Shown here piece after piece: positions 36,468 through 45,726 of a stretch of 64,000 bases of DNA (positions within the stretch are counted from its first letter, which is position 1; each line of letters opens with the position of its first letter). The stretch covers positions 124,001 through 188,000 of the forward strand of contig NZ_BQHJ01000012.1 in assembly GCF_021603645.1 (NCBI RefSeq), given 5' to 3'. A model generated the notes under the pieces. It was not told the DNA's origin and did no database searches. It worked only from the letters and a program-made list of their open reading frames with translations. The DNA is from Pseudomonas pseudonitroreducens. GTDB lineage: Bacteria > Pseudomonadota > Gammaproteobacteria > Pseudomonadales > Pseudomonadaceae. Made by a program: the position numbers and the translations under genes.

Positions 36468-37267
36468 TGAGCGACGCCCTGATCCGCCTGCAAGGCGTCG
36501 GCGTCAGTTATGGCGGCCAGGCGGTGCTGCAGAACGTCGACCTGACCATCGCTCCCGGCGAGATCGTCACCCTGATCGGCCCCAACGGCGCCGGCAAGAC
36601 GACCCTGGTGCGCAGCGTGCTCGGCCTGCTCAAGCCCGACACCGGCAGCGTCTGGCGCGCGCCGAAGCTGTCCATCGGCTATATGCCGCAGAAACTCCAC
36701 GTCGACCCGACCTTGCCGCTCACCGTCTTCCGCTTCCTCCGTCTGGTGCCCGGTGTACAGCGCACCCAGGCGCTCGACGCGCTGCAGGAAGTCGGCGCGG
36801 CGCATGTGATCGACAAGCCGCTGCAGAGCGTTTCCGGCGGTGAGCTGCAACGCGTCCTGCTGGCCCGCGCCCTGCTGCGCAAACCGGAACTGCTGGTGCT
36901 TGACGAGCCCGTGCAGGGCGTCGACGTCGCCGGCCAGGCCGAGCTGTACCGCCTGATCGGCCGCCTGCGCGACCGCCTCGGCTGCGGTGTGCTGATGGTT
37001 TCCCACGACCTGCACCTGGTGATGAGCGCCACCGACAAGGTGGTCTGCCTGAACCGCCACGTCTGCTGCTCCGGGCATCCGGAACAGGTCAGCGGCGATC
37101 CGGCCTTCGTCGAGCTGTTCGGCCAGGATGCCCGCAGCCTGGCGGTCTATCACCACCACCACGACCATTCCCACGACCTGCACGGCGAGGTGGTGAAACC
37201 CGCCTTCCCCGCCGGCACGCGCTTCACTCCGGTCCACCAGCACGGCCCCGACTGCAACCATGGCTGA
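36467..37267 (+). CDS. znuC: zinc ABC transporter ATPase ZnuC
   Basis: 266 residues. Walker [10 protein letters not shown], signature SGGELQRV, Walker B LLVLDEP and the switch His in MVSHDLH. The C-terminal tail is rich in histidine ([20 protein letters not shown]), which may sense or buffer zinc in the cytosol. Start overlaps the zur stop by one base; end overlaps znuB by 8 bp. Confidence 0.95.
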   Translation: MSDALIRLQGVGVSYGGQAVLQNVDLTIAPGEIVTLIGPNGAGKTTLVRSVLGLLKPDTGSVWRAPKLSIGYMPQKLHVDPTLPLTVFRFLRLVPGVQRTQALDALQEVGAAHVIDKPLQSVSGGELQRVLLARALLRKPELLVLDEPVQGVDVAGQAELYRLIGRLRDRLGCGVLMVSHDLHLVMSATDKVVCLNRHVCCSGHPEQVSGDPAFVELFGQDARSLAVYHHHHDHSHDLHGEVVKPAFPAGTRFTPVHQHGPDCNHG

Positions 37268-38048
37268 TTTCCTGCTCAACGCCCTCCTCGCCGGGCTGGC
37301 CCTGGCGGTGGTCGCCGGGCCCCTGGGTTCGTTCGTCGTCTGGCGACGCATGGCCTACTTTGGCGACACCCTGTCCCACGCCGCCCTGCTCGGCGTCGCC
37401 CTCGGCTTCCTGCTGGACGTCAGCCCGACGCTGGCGGTGACCGTCGGCTGCGTGCTGCTCGCCGTGCTGCTGGTCACCCTGCAGCAACGCCAGCCGCTGG
37501 CCGCCGACACCCTGCTCGGCATCCTCGCCCACAGCACGCTGTCGCTGGGCCTGGTGACCCTGAGCTTCATGAAGGAAGTGCGCGTCGACCTGATGGCCTA
37601 CCTGTTCGGCGACCTGCTCGCCGTCAGCCACACCGACCTGTTGTGGATAGTCGCCGGCAGCGCCCTGGTGCTGGGGCTGATCTGCTGGCTGTGGCGGCCG
37701 CTGCTGGCGATCACCGTGCACGAGGAACTGGCGCGGGTCGAAGGGCTGCCGGTCACCGCCATCCGTCTGGCACTGATGCTGCTGATCGCCATCGTCATCG
37801 CCGTGGCCATGAAGATCGTCGGCGTGCTGCTGATCACCTCACTGCTGATCATCCCCGCCGCCGCCGCCCAGCGGCATGCGCGCAGCCCTGAACAGATGGC
37901 CTTCGGCGCCAGCCTGATCGGCCTGGTGGCGGTGTGCGCCGGGCTCTCGCTGTCCTGGTTCAAGGACACCCCCGCCGGCCCCTCCATCGTGGTCAGCGCG
38001 GCGGCCCTGTTCCTGCTGAGTTTTGTCCTGCCGCGCCGGACGGTGTAG
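37260..38048 (+). CDS. znuB: zinc ABC transporter permease ZnuB
   Basis: 262 residues with about eight membrane helices. Family motifs [15 protein letters not shown] and [19 protein letters not shown]. Last gene of the zur-znuC-znuB operon, overlapping znuC by 8 bp. Confidence 0.95.
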   Translation: MADFLLNALLAGLALAVVAGPLGSFVVWRRMAYFGDTLSHAALLGVALGFLLDVSPTLAVTVGCVLLAVLLVTLQQRQPLAADTLLGILAHSTLSLGLVTLSFMKEVRVDLMAYLFGDLLAVSHTDLLWIVAGSALVLGLICWLWRPLLAITVHEELARVEGLPVTAIRLALMLLIAIVIAVAMKIVGVLLITSLLIIPAAAAQRHARSPEQMAFGASLIGLVAVCAGLSLSWFKDTPAGPSIVVSAAALFLLSFVLPRRTV

Positions 38049-38084
38049 AATTTGGCGATTTTTTGATCAAAGAGACCCTGACGC

Positions 38085-38462
38085 ATGAAGTCGTTCGTCA
38101 TCCGCCTGTTCTCGCTGATGGCCCTGGCGCTGGCCCTGACAGCCTGCCAGAGCACCGCGAGCAATCTGGCCAACAGCAGTGGCTTCGAAACCGAACTGGC
38201 CGCCGGCCGTCTGGAATCCGCGCAGCTTGCGCTGGGTTCCGAGCAGGAAGACGCCACCCAGCTCGCCGAGCGCCGCAAGCGCCTGGCCGACGCCTACCTG
38301 GAGCGCAGCCGCGAAGCCCTGGCCAAGGGCGACGTCAATGGCGCCACCACCGCCCTGACCCGCGCCCGCTCGCTGATGCCCCGCGCGCCCGGTGTTGCGG
38401 CTGATGTCAGCGGCCTGCAGAAGCCCGCCGCACCCGGCGCTCAGCCAACCTGCACGCCGTAA
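38085..38462 (+). CDS. small lipoprotein, unknown function
   Basis: 125 residues. Signal peptide with lipobox LTAC (Cys at about 21) and Gln at +2, which predicts outer-membrane sorting. The mature part is helical with Ala/Glu/Arg-rich segments resembling a single TPR-like repeat (LADAYLERSREALAKGD). The conserved position between znuB and metN (PA5502) is recalled. Only 36 bp after znuB, so possibly part of that transcript. Confidence 0.8.
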   Translation: MKSFVIRLFSLMALALALTACQSTASNLANSSGFETELAAGRLESAQLALGSEQEDATQLAERRKRLADAYLERSREALAKGDVNGATTALTRARSLMPRAPGVAADVSGLQKPAAPGAQPTCTP

Positions 38463-38559
38463 GCCCACGGGCGCCCGTTCGTGGTGCCCGTTATTCCCTT
38501 TTGTTCCGCAGTTAGTTGAACAAAGATTAATCAGCCATAAAAAAGCAGGTTAAAATGCG

Positions 38560-38716
38560 CGGTTTTGGCTGACCGCCTACGTTTGTCGTCTATCCCTCGA
38601 CAACTTGGTAGGTCCCGAATCTGTTTAGGGCTTGCGAGCTAGAGCAGTACCAGGCGAAAACAGGCGAGAAAGCGGAGTCTACTCACGCGTAGATGAGCAT
38701 TTCTCGCCTGTTTTCA
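38560..38716 (+). ncRNA. candidate structured RNA upstream of metN
   Basis: The 323-bp gap before metN holds a 16-bp perfect stem, GAAAACAGGCGAGAAA (38656-38671) with TTTCTCGCCTGTTTTC (38700-38715). Its loop contains a second small hairpin CTAC-TCACGC-GTAG. A possible promoter (TTGAAC near 38516 or TAAAAT near 38553) lies 100-150 bp upstream. It could be an independent sRNA or the metN leader. I do not recognise it as a named family, and it is not a SAM riboswitch I know. Confidence 0.4.
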
Positions 38717-38785
38717 ACGCCGTAATGCCGACGCGCAGCACGCCATGAACAGGTTCCCACACGCCGTACCCACAAGGTTTGCTAC

Positions 38786-39796
38786 GTGATCGAATTCCAC
38801 GACGTCCACAAGACCTATCGCGTCGCCGGACGCGATATCCCGGCCCTGCAGCCGACCCGCCTGAGCATCCAGGGCGGCCAGGTGTTCGGCCTGATCGGCC
38901 ATTCCGGCGCCGGTAAAAGCACCCTGCTGCGCCTGATCAATCGCCTGGAAGAACCCAGTGGCGGGCGCATCGTCATCGACGGCGAAGATATCACCGCCCT
39001 CGACGCCGACGGCCTGCGCCGTTTCCGCCAGCGCGTCGGGATGATCTTCCAGCACTTCAACCTGCTGGCCTCGAAGACCGTCGCCGACAACATCGCCATG
39101 CCGATGAAGCTCGCCGGTACCTTCAGCGCCGCCGAGATCAGCGCACGGGTGGACGAACTGCTCGAGCGCGTCGGCCTCCAGGACCACGCCCGCAAATACC
39201 CGGCGCAGCTGTCCGGCGGCCAGAAGCAGCGCGTCGGCATCGCCCGCGCCCTGGCCTGCCGACCGACCATCCTGCTCTGTGACGAGGCCACCAGCGCCCT
39301 CGACCCGCAGACCACCGGCCAGGTCCTGCAACTGCTGGCGGAAATCAACCGCGAGCTGAAGCTGACCATCGTCCTCATCACCCACGAGATGGACGTGATC
39401 CGCCGCGTCTGCGACCAGGTTGCGGTGATGGATGCCGGCAGCATCGTTGAACAGGGCGACGTCGCCGATGTGTTCCTCCATCCGCAGCACGACACCACCC
39501 GCCGTTTCGTCTTCGAGGCCGAGCGTGTGGACGAGGACGAGCAGCACGACGACTTTGCCCACGTGCCGGGCCGCATCCTGCGCCTGACCTTCCGTGGCGA
39601 GGCGACCTACGCGCCGCTGCTGGGCACCGTGGCGCGCCAGACCGGGGTCGACTACAGCATCCTCGCGGGGCGCATCGACCGCATCAAGGACCAGCCCTAC
39701 GGCCAGCTAACCCTGTCCCTGGTGGGCGGTGACATCGAGGCCGCGATGGCACAGCTGAACGCCGCCGAAGTCCACGTCGAGGTGCTGCGCGCATGA
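38786..39796 (+). CDS. metN: methionine ABC transporter ATPase MetN
   Basis: 336 residues. Walker [10 protein letters not shown], signature [15 protein letters not shown], Walker [13 protein letters not shown], then a C-terminal NIL domain (about 260-336) that gives methionine feedback inhibition in the family. Start is GTG with AAGG 9 bp upstream. Overlaps metI by ATGA. Confidence 0.94.
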   Translation: MIEFHDVHKTYRVAGRDIPALQPTRLSIQGGQVFGLIGHSGAGKSTLLRLINRLEEPSGGRIVIDGEDITALDADGLRRFRQRVGMIFQHFNLLASKTVADNIAMPMKLAGTFSAAEISARVDELLERVGLQDHARKYPAQLSGGQKQRVGIARALACRPTILLCDEATSALDPQTTGQVLQLLAEINRELKLTIVLITHEMDVIRRVCDQVAVMDAGSIVEQGDVADVFLHPQHDTTRRFVFEAERVDEDEQHDDFAHVPGRILRLTFRGEATYAPLLGTVARQTGVDYSILAGRIDRIKDQPYGQLTLSLVGGDIEAAMAQLNAAEVHVEVLRA

Positions 39797-40458
39797 GCGA
39801 GTTCTTTTCCAATATCGACTGGTCGGAAATTCTCCAGGCCAGCATCGACACCTTCTGGATGCTCGGCGGCTCGCTGCTGTTCACCATCGTCCTGGGCCTG
39901 CCGCTGGGTGTGCTGCTGTTCCTCACCGGGCCCAAGCAGATGTTCGAGAACCGCGCGGTCTACGCCCTGCTGTCCTTCGTGGTGAACGTGCTGCGCTCGC
40001 TGCCCTTCATCATCCTGCTGATCGTGATGATCCCCTTCACCGTGCTGATCACCGGCACTTCGTTGGGCGTCGCCGGGGCGATTCCGCCGCTGGTGGTGGG
40101 CGCCACGCCGTTCTTCGCGCGCCTGGTGGAAACCGCCCTGCGCGAGGTGGACAAGGGCATCATCGAAGCGACCCAGGCGATGGGCGCCAGCACCCGCCAG
40201 ATCATCTGGAACGCGCTGCTGCCCGAAGCCCGCCCGGGCATCATCGCCGCCATCACCGTCACCGCCATCACCCTGGTGTCCTACACCGCGATGGCCGGCG
40301 TGGTGGGCGCCGGCGGCCTCGGCGACCTGGCCATCCGCTTCGGCTACCAGCGCTTCCAGACCGACGTGATGGTGGTCACCGTGGTGATGCTGCTGGTGCT
40401 CGTACAGATTCTGCAGACCGTCGGCGACAAGCTGGTGGTCCACTTCTCCCGCAAGTAA
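39793..40458 (+). CDS. metI: methionine ABC transporter permease MetI
   Basis: 221 residues, five to six helices, with the permease EAA loop [20 protein letters not shown]. Translationally coupled to metN (ATGA overlap). Confidence 0.95.
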   Translation: MSEFFSNIDWSEILQASIDTFWMLGGSLLFTIVLGLPLGVLLFLTGPKQMFENRAVYALLSFVVNVLRSLPFIILLIVMIPFTVLITGTSLGVAGAIPPLVVGATPFFARLVETALREVDKGIIEATQAMGASTRQIIWNALLPEARPGIIAAITVTAITLVSYTAMAGVVGAGGLGDLAIRFGYQRFQTDVMVVTVVMLLVLVQILQTVGDKLVVHFSRK

Positions 40459-40499
40459 CCGACTGGCCCGCCGGACGCGGGCCTTCTTAGGAGCCGACA

Positions 40500-41282
40500 A
40501 TGAAAAAACTGCTCGCTGCTTTCGCCGCTGCCGCAGCCATCTCCGCCCCGCTGGCCCAGGCCGCCGACAGCCTGACCGTCGCCGCCACCCCGGTGCCGCA
40601 CGCCGAGATCCTCAACTTCGTCAAACCCATCCTGGCCAAGGAAGGGGTCGAGCTGAAGGTCAAGGAGTTCACCGACTACGTGCAGCCCAATACCCAGGTC
40701 GCCGAGAAGCGCCTGGACGCCAACTTCTTCCAGCACCAGCCGTACCTGGATGAGTTCAACAAGGCCAAGGGCACCAGCCTGGTCGCCGTCACCGGCGTGC
40801 ACATCGAGCCGCTGGGCGCCTACTCCACCAAGTTCAAGAAGCTCGACGAGCTGCCCTCGGGCGCTACCGTGGTGATCCCCAACGACGCCACCAACGGCGG
40901 CCGCGCCCTGCTGCTGCTGGACAAGGCCGGCGTGATCAAGCTGAAGGACAACAAGTCCATCACCGCCACCCCGAAGGACATCGTCGAGAACCCGAAGAAC
41001 ATCAAGGTGCGTGAGCTGGAAGCGGCCACCCTGCCGCGCGTGCTGACCCAGGTCGACCTCGCCCTGATCAACACCAACTACGCCCTGGAAGCCAAGCTGA
41101 ACCCCACCAAGGACGCGCTGGCCATCGAAGGCTCCGACTCGCCCTACGTGAACATCCTGGTTGCCCGCCCGGACAACAAGGACAGCGCCGCCATGCAGAA
41201 GCTGGCCGCCGCCCTGCACAGCCCCGAGGTGAAGCAGTTCATCCTCGAGAAGTACAAGGGCGCCGTCGTTCCGGCGTTCTGA
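40500..41282 (+). CDS. metQ: methionine-binding protein MetQ
   Basis: 260 residues of the NlpA family: ATPVPHAEILNFVKP, EFTDYVQPN, DANFFQHQPYLDEFN. The signal peptide ends ...APLAQA-ADS without a lipobox, so this copy is soluble periplasmic rather than a lipoprotein as in E. coli. Third gene of metNIQ. Confidence 0.94.
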   Translation: MKKLLAAFAAAAAISAPLAQAADSLTVAATPVPHAEILNFVKPILAKEGVELKVKEFTDYVQPNTQVAEKRLDANFFQHQPYLDEFNKAKGTSLVAVTGVHIEPLGAYSTKFKKLDELPSGATVVIPNDATNGGRALLLLDKAGVIKLKDNKSITATPKDIVENPKNIKVRELEAATLPRVLTQVDLALINTNYALEAKLNPTKDALAIEGSDSPYVNILVARPDNKDSAAMQKLAAALHSPEVKQFILEKYKGAVVPAF

Positions 41283-41305
41283 TCGCCGACGCAGCTTTAC
41301 CCCTG

Positions 41306-41336
41306 AAAAGCCCGGTCGAATGACCGGGCTTTTTCG
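41306..41336 (+). terminator. rho-independent terminator of metNIQ
   Basis: AAAAGCCCGGTC-GAAT-GACCGGGCTTTT, followed by TTCG and more T, 24 bp after the metQ stop. Confidence 0.92.
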
Positions 41337-41370
41337 TTTCCGGCTTTGGGCTTTGGGCTTTGGGCATTTT

Positions 41371-41463
41371 GTAGGAGCGAGGGGGACGCCTAGTTCTTGC
41401 TCGAGAACGGTGCTCGCCGATGGCAGCGGAGCTGGGCGGGTTCGCGAGCAAGCTCGCTCCTAC
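41371..41463. repeat. REP doublet, family B (degenerate left arm)
   Basis: Same architecture as 50-142: left arm GTAGGAGCGAGGGGGACGCC, right arm ending GCGAGCAAGCTCGCTCCTAC. Between it and tonB2 lies about 270 bp without a gene. That stretch has an AT-rich segment (TTATTTAAATAAGAGAAA, 41620-41645) that may hold the tonB2 promoter; no convincing Fur box was found. Confidence 0.85.
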
Positions 41464-41733
41464 AGGGTTACGCCGGCCGCTCTATCACGGCGTATTGAGC
41501 AATTTTTCACCAACCTTTCCTGCATATTTTCCATGCCGCAAAGGCATCGTTTTTTTACCGCTACGCGAAAACCCACGGTTGGCGTGGCCTGCAGCGATTT
41601 GCCAAAAACACATAGCACTGAAAGTTATTTAAATAAGAGAAACAATCACTTCAAGAGCTAAGGCGCTCCGCCAATCATGCAGGTCCGTTTCAAGCGCGAC
41701 GCAGAGCCGCGCAGACCTGCAAGGAGATCGTTC

Positions 41734-42543
41734 ATGGCTCAACCCCAGCATGCCCTCGCGCCGGATGCGTTCCTGCGCCACGTGCCCGGCGGCGACCTGG
41801 TCGATCTCGGCCGCCCGCTGCGCCACGCGCTGGAGCTGGGCCGCCACGTGCCGGCGAAAGCCCGCGCGCTGAGCCGCCGCGAAGGCGTGCTGCTCGGCCT
41901 GTTCGCCCTGACATTGCACGGTGCGGTGATCTACTGGCTGAGCCAGCAGCCAACGCCCCAGCTGCCGGAGGTACCGCCACAGGTGCCGCCGATGACCATC
42001 GAATTCACCGCGCCGACGCCGTCGGTGGTAGAGCCACCACCGCCTGAACCGATTCCCGAGCCGGTGGTGCAGGAGCCGCCGCCCCCGGTGGTGGACGAGA
42101 ACGCGGTGAAACCGCCGCCACCCAAGCCGATCCCCAAACCCAAGCCGAAACCGGCTCCCAAGCCCGTGCCCAAGCCGGTCGAGCAACCCACACCGCCGAA
42201 GGCCGAAACCCCGCCGCCGCAACCGACACCGCCCGCTCCGCCGGCACCGGCTCCAGCCCCGCTGACGCCGCCCTCGGCCAGCGCCGGTTACCTGAAGAAC
42301 CCGGCGCCGGAATACCCGCCGCTGGCCCAGCGTCGCGGCTGGGAGGGCACCGTTCTGCTGCGCGTGCATGTTCTTGCCAGCGGTAGCCCGAGCGAGATCC
42401 AGGTGCAGAAAAGCAGCGGCCGCGACGCCCTGGACGATGCCGCGGTGCGCGCGGTGAAACGCTGGAGCTTCGTCCCCGCCAAGCGCGGCGACGTGGCCCA
42501 GGACGGCTGGGTCAGCGTGCCCATCGATTTCAAATTGCATTGA
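41734..42543 (+). CDS. tonB2: energy transducer TonB2
   Basis: 269 residues. A cytosolic N-terminal segment of about 50 residues, one helix (GVLLGLFALTLHGAVIYWL) with the conserved His, a Pro/Lys-rich spacer (PKPIPKPKPKPAPKP), and a C-terminal TonB domain (YPPLAQRRGWEGTVLLRVHV). The ATG at 41734 has AAGGAGA 8 bp upstream and gives the usual length; an ATG at 41677 in frame is less likely. First gene of tonB2-exbB-exbD. Confidence 0.93.
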   Translation: MAQPQHALAPDAFLRHVPGGDLVDLGRPLRHALELGRHVPAKARALSRREGVLLGLFALTLHGAVIYWLSQQPTPQLPEVPPQVPPMTIEFTAPTPSVVEPPPPEPIPEPVVQEPPPPVVDENAVKPPPPKPIPKPKPKPAPKPVPKPVEQPTPPKAETPPPQPTPPAPPAPAPAPLTPPSASAGYLKNPAPEYPPLAQRRGWEGTVLLRVHVLASGSPSEIQVQKSSGRDALDDAAVRAVKRWSFVPAKRGDVAQDGWVSVPIDFKLH

Positions 42544-42592
42544 TTCAACTTGCCCAGATCAGCCGCACAACAATCGCGGAAGGAGAACACCC

Positions 42593-43309
42593 ATGAGTCT
42601 GCCCCTGAACCCCCTGGAATCCGTCGAAGGCGCAGTCATCTGGCTGCTGGTCGGCTTCTCCGTCGTCACCTGGGCGCTGGCCCTGGTGAAAGGCGTCCAG
42701 TTCACCCGCCAGAAGTCCCAGGACAAACGCTTCCAGAAGCAGTTCTGGAGCGCCACCAGCCTCGAATCGGCCGGTGACCAGGCCGCCGGCAAGCCCGGCG
42801 CCGGAGCCCGTGTGGCCCAGGCCGGCTTTGCCGCCATCCAGGTCCAGGACAACGGCCAGCCGGACCTGGCCCAGTCGATCAACCACCAGGACCGCCTCGA
42901 GCGCGCCCTGCGCCAGCAGATCCAGCGCGAGCGCCGCTCCCTGGAATCGGGCCTCGCGGTGCTCGCCTCGATCGGTTCCACCTCACCCTTCATCGGCCTG
43001 TTCGGCACCGTGTGGGGCATCATGGAAGCACTCAAGGGCATCAGCGCAGCTGGCTCGGCGAGCCTGGAAACCGTTGCCGGCCCGATCGGCAGCGCGCTGA
43101 TCGCCACGGGCGTGGGTATCGCCGTCGCCGTGCCTGCCGTGCTGGTCTACAACTACTTCCTGCGCCGCCTGAAGCTCACCGCGGCCGACCTCGACGACTT
43201 CGCCCACGACTTCTACAGCCTCGCGCAGAAGAGCGCCTTCCGCGTCGTCGCCCTGCCCACCGCTGCCCGCAAGCCGGCTGCCGGCGCCAGCGTGAAGGAG
43301 GCGAGCTGA
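42593..43309 (+). CDS. exbB1: TonB-system proton channel subunit ExbB
   Basis: 238 residues, MotA/TolQ/ExbB family. Three helices, the last two carrying the ASIGSTSPFIGLFGTVWGIM and SALIATGVGIAVAVPAVL motifs of the pentameric channel. Follows tonB2 with a GGAGAA Shine-Dalgarno. Confidence 0.95.
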   Translation: MSLPLNPLESVEGAVIWLLVGFSVVTWALALVKGVQFTRQKSQDKRFQKQFWSATSLESAGDQAAGKPGAGARVAQAGFAAIQVQDNGQPDLAQSINHQDRLERALRQQIQRERRSLESGLAVLASIGSTSPFIGLFGTVWGIMEALKGISAAGSASLETVAGPIGSALIATGVGIAVAVPAVLVYNYFLRRLKLTAADLDDFAHDFYSLAQKSAFRVVALPTAARKPAAGASVKEAS

Positions 43310-43310
43310 T

Positions 43311-43712
43311 ATGGCCTTCTCGACCCAGGACAGCGACGAGGTTCTCTCCGAGATCAACGTGACCCCGCTGGTGGACGTGATGCTGGTGCTGCTGGTGGTG
43401 TTCATCGTCACCGCCCCCCTGCTGACCAACGCCATCCCGATCAACCTGCCGAAGACCGAGGCGGTCGCCCCGCCGGAGCAGAAGGACCCGCTGGTGGTGA
43501 GCATCGACGGCGCCGGCAAGTGGTTCATCAACAAGGACGAGATCCAGCCGGACCTGCTGCAAAGCAATCTGGCGGCGGCCAAGGCCAAGGACGCCGAGGT
43601 CCGCGTGCAGCTTCAGGCCGACGAAACCGTGAACTACGGCCAGGTGGCCAAGGCCATGGCTTCCATCGAAAAGGCCGGCATTACCAAGCTGGCGGTCATC
43701 ACCGCACGCTGA
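43311..43712 (+). CDS. exbD1: TonB-system proton channel subunit ExbD
   Basis: 133 residues. A single N-terminal helix with the proton-carrying aspartate D22 in TPLVDVMLVLLVVF, followed by the periplasmic domain. One base after the exbB stop. Confidence 0.95.
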   Translation: MAFSTQDSDEVLSEINVTPLVDVMLVLLVVFIVTAPLLTNAIPINLPKTEAVAPPEQKDPLVVSIDGAGKWFINKDEIQPDLLQSNLAAAKAKDAEVRVQLQADETVNYGQVAKAMASIEKAGITKLAVITAR

Positions 43713-43778
43713 GGGCCCTGTAAGACGCCTGAAACAGAACGGGTGTAGAAAAGGACCTCCACAACGTACCGAGCTTCA

Positions 43779-43826
43779 AGGCCGCTCTCCCAATACTCAG
43801 GCAGGGGTGAGCGGCCTTTTTTTATT
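43779..43826 (+). terminator. rho-independent terminator of tonB2-exbBD
   Basis: AGGCCGCTC pairs with GAGCGGCCT across a 21-base loop, followed by TTTTTTT. Confidence 0.85.
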
Positions 43827-43909
43827 CCCGGCGTCCCGGCACCCCGCGCCGATATTCCCTGATCGCGTAGGAGCAACTGTCTTTCTCGGGAAGCCCACGC
43901 CGATGCTTT

Positions 43910-44025
43910 CCCCTCACCCCAGCCCTCTCCCAGGGGGAGAGGGAGCCGTCCGTGCCGACTGTTGCCGACGTTTCATCCTGCACCGAACGGTCCCCTCTCC
44001 CCTAGGGAGAGGGTTAGGGTGAGGG
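43910..44025. repeat. CCCTCTCCC palindromic repeat, paired copy
   Basis: Left unit CCCCTCACCCCAGCCCTCTC and right unit GGGAGAGGGTTAGGGTGAGG are inverted around a spacer of about 50 bp; each also folds on itself. A degenerate REP half (GTAGGAGCAACTG) lies at 43867-43879 just before. The 554-bp space between exbD and the ChaC gene is filled with the terminator, this repeat and the next REP. Confidence 0.8.
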
Positions 44026-44049
44026 CCGACGCAAGCGCAGAACTTTCAC

Positions 44050-44131
44050 GTAGGAGCGGACTCCGTCCGCGATCGATTGCCGGCTGCTCGGAGCTGGCCG
44101 GTGGCACATCGCGGACAAAGTCCGCTCCTAC
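44050..44131. repeat. REP doublet, family A (copy of 167-248)
   Basis: Arms and spacer agree nearly base for base with 167-248, including CGGAGCTGGCCGGTGGCACA in the spacer. Confidence 0.9.
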
Positions 44132-44266
44132 GCCCGGTTGGCACGCGGCGTAGCCGCCGTTCGTCGTCATCCCCGCCTCGGCAATAAACCTATGCCTTTC
44201 AGGCCCTTCCGTACCCGCCGCGGTTCCACTAAGTTGATGACAGTTAGGAGACCTGAGGGGTACCGC

Positions 44267-44920
44267 ATGACATCGTCTCCCGCTTCGGAAGGCCCGTTCT
44301 ATCCACCGACACTGGGGGTGCCGGAACGCTTCACACCCGCACAGCTGCGCGCCTCGCTCGACATCACCATGAGCGAACATGGCGCCGGCCCGGTGTGGCT
44401 GTTCGCCTACGGCTCGCTGATCTGGCGCCCGGAGTTCCCGGTGGCCGAAGCGCGCCGCGCGCGGGTGCACGGCTACCACCGCGGGCTGTACCTGTGGTCC
44501 CTGACCCACCGCGGCACCCCGGAAGCGCCAGGCCTGGTACTCGGCCTGGATCGCGGCGGCTCCTGTGCAGGCTTCGCCTTCCGCCTGCCGGAAGACCACC
44601 TCGACGCCAACCTCTATGCACTCTGGGAACGGGAGATGCCGTACGCCTCCTACCGCCCGGAATGGCTCAACTGCCGCCTCGACGACGGCAGCCGCGTGCG
44701 CGCCCTGGGCTTCGTCCTCGAACGCCACCTGCCCAGCTACGCCGGCGCCCTGCCCGACAACATCGTCGAGCATGTGCTGGCCAGCGCCCAGGGCCACTTC
44801 GGCAGCACCCGCGACTACGTCGAGCAGACCGCCCGTGCCTTGCGTGAATACGCCATGCCCGACCTCAACCTGGAAGGCATCCTGGCGCGCTGCTGCCCGC
44901 TGCGCCGGGCGCAGGAATGA
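44267..44920 (+). CDS. glutathione-specific gamma-glutamylcyclotransferase (ChaC family)
   Basis: 217 residues. Cleaves glutathione to 5-oxoproline and Cys-Gly. Substrate-binding YGSLIWRP at 48-55 and the catalytic Glu in LWEREM at 119-124 match ChaC. ATG at 44267 has GAGGGG 8 bp upstream and is preferred to ATG 44237. The ChaA-like antiporter of this genome is 39 kb away, so there is no cha operon. Confidence 0.9.
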   Translation: MTSSPASEGPFYPPTLGVPERFTPAQLRASLDITMSEHGAGPVWLFAYGSLIWRPEFPVAEARRARVHGYHRGLYLWSLTHRGTPEAPGLVLGLDRGGSCAGFAFRLPEDHLDANLYALWEREMPYASYRPEWLNCRLDDGSRVRALGFVLERHLPSYAGALPDNIVEHVLASAQGHFGSTRDYVEQTARALREYAMPDLNLEGILARCCPLRRAQE

Positions 44921-45038
44921 CGGCTTATAGCGATTCGTTTAGCTAAAATACTGCATAAGCAAAGAATTTCTTATTCCTTAACGAATATTAAAACCCTCCC
45001 TAGAATGCCCTCTCATGACGATTCGAGAGGGCCGCCCC
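44921..45038 (+). promoter_or_regulatory. AT-rich promoter region of the hydrolase/amidase genes
   Basis: A markedly AT-rich stretch (about 44937-44995) with TAAAATACT and the inverted ATTCC-TTAAC-GAAT word. It probably contains the promoter for the following gene; no regulator can be named. Confidence 0.4.
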
Positions 45039-45620
45039 ATGCGCAATGAACGCATCCGCTACCTGATCGTGCCGGGCTGGCACGGTTCCGACGACGCTCA
45101 CTGGCAGAGCCACTGGCAGCGCGCCCTGCCGAACGCCGCGCGGGTACGGCAGCAGGACTGGATCACTCCGCAGCACAACGACTGGGTCGCCGAACTGGAT
45201 CGCGAAATCCGCCGCGAGGCCGGCCGCGTGGTGCTGATCGCCCACAGCCTGGGGTGCGTCACCGTCGCCTCCTGGGCGGCCCGTGCCGACCGCCGCGTCC
45301 TCGCCCAGGTTGCCGGCGCACTGCTGGTCGCCCCGGCCGACGTGGAGCGGGAAACCTGCCACGAGGCGCTGCGCAATTTCGCTCCCATCGCCGCGCAAAC
45401 GCTGCCGTTCCCGACGGTGCTGGTGGGTTCGGACAACGACGCCGCCTGCAGCCCGCAGCGCGCCATGGCGCTGGGACGCACCTGGGGCGCCGAGACGGTG
45501 ATCCTGCCCTCCGCCGGGCACATCAACGTGAAATCCGGCCACGGCGCCTGGGAATCGGGCTACCGTCATCTGTATCGCCTGCAGTACCTGATCGACCAGC
45601 AATCGCGCCAGCGCGCCTGA
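45039..45620 (+). CDS. RBBP9/YdeN-family serine hydrolase
   Basis: 193 residues. Small alpha/beta hydrolase: N-terminal LIVPGWHGSDDAHWQSHW, nucleophile S70 in AHSLG, acid in VGSDND and His in SAGHIN. Substrate unknown. ATG at 45039 has GAGAGGG upstream; an ATG at 45015 lacks a ribosome site. Followed by an amidase in the same order as PA0201-PA0202 (recalled). Confidence 0.87.
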   Translation: MRNERIRYLIVPGWHGSDDAHWQSHWQRALPNAARVRQQDWITPQHNDWVAELDREIRREAGRVVLIAHSLGCVTVASWAARADRRVLAQVAGALLVAPADVERETCHEALRNFAPIAAQTLPFPTVLVGSDNDAACSPQRAMALGRTWGAETVILPSAGHINVKSGHGAWESGYRHLYRLQYLIDQQSRQRA

Positions 45621-45726
45621 CCCGCCCCCGATACGGGCAGCGGGGCGTGTGGTGTGACGAGCGCGCCTATCCCCTCTTGGCGCGGATTCGGCTAGGGTGA
45701 GGCATAGCCCCACGCCGGAGACCGCC

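Noticed and set aside
38463-38785. SAM riboswitch before metN
   Set aside because: The structure is one long stem with a small inner hairpin, without any SAM-I/II-type core that I can recognise.
41560-41733. Fur box upstream of tonB2
   Set aside because: The AT-rich TTATTTAAATAAGAGAAA segment does not match the Fur consensus well enough to call.
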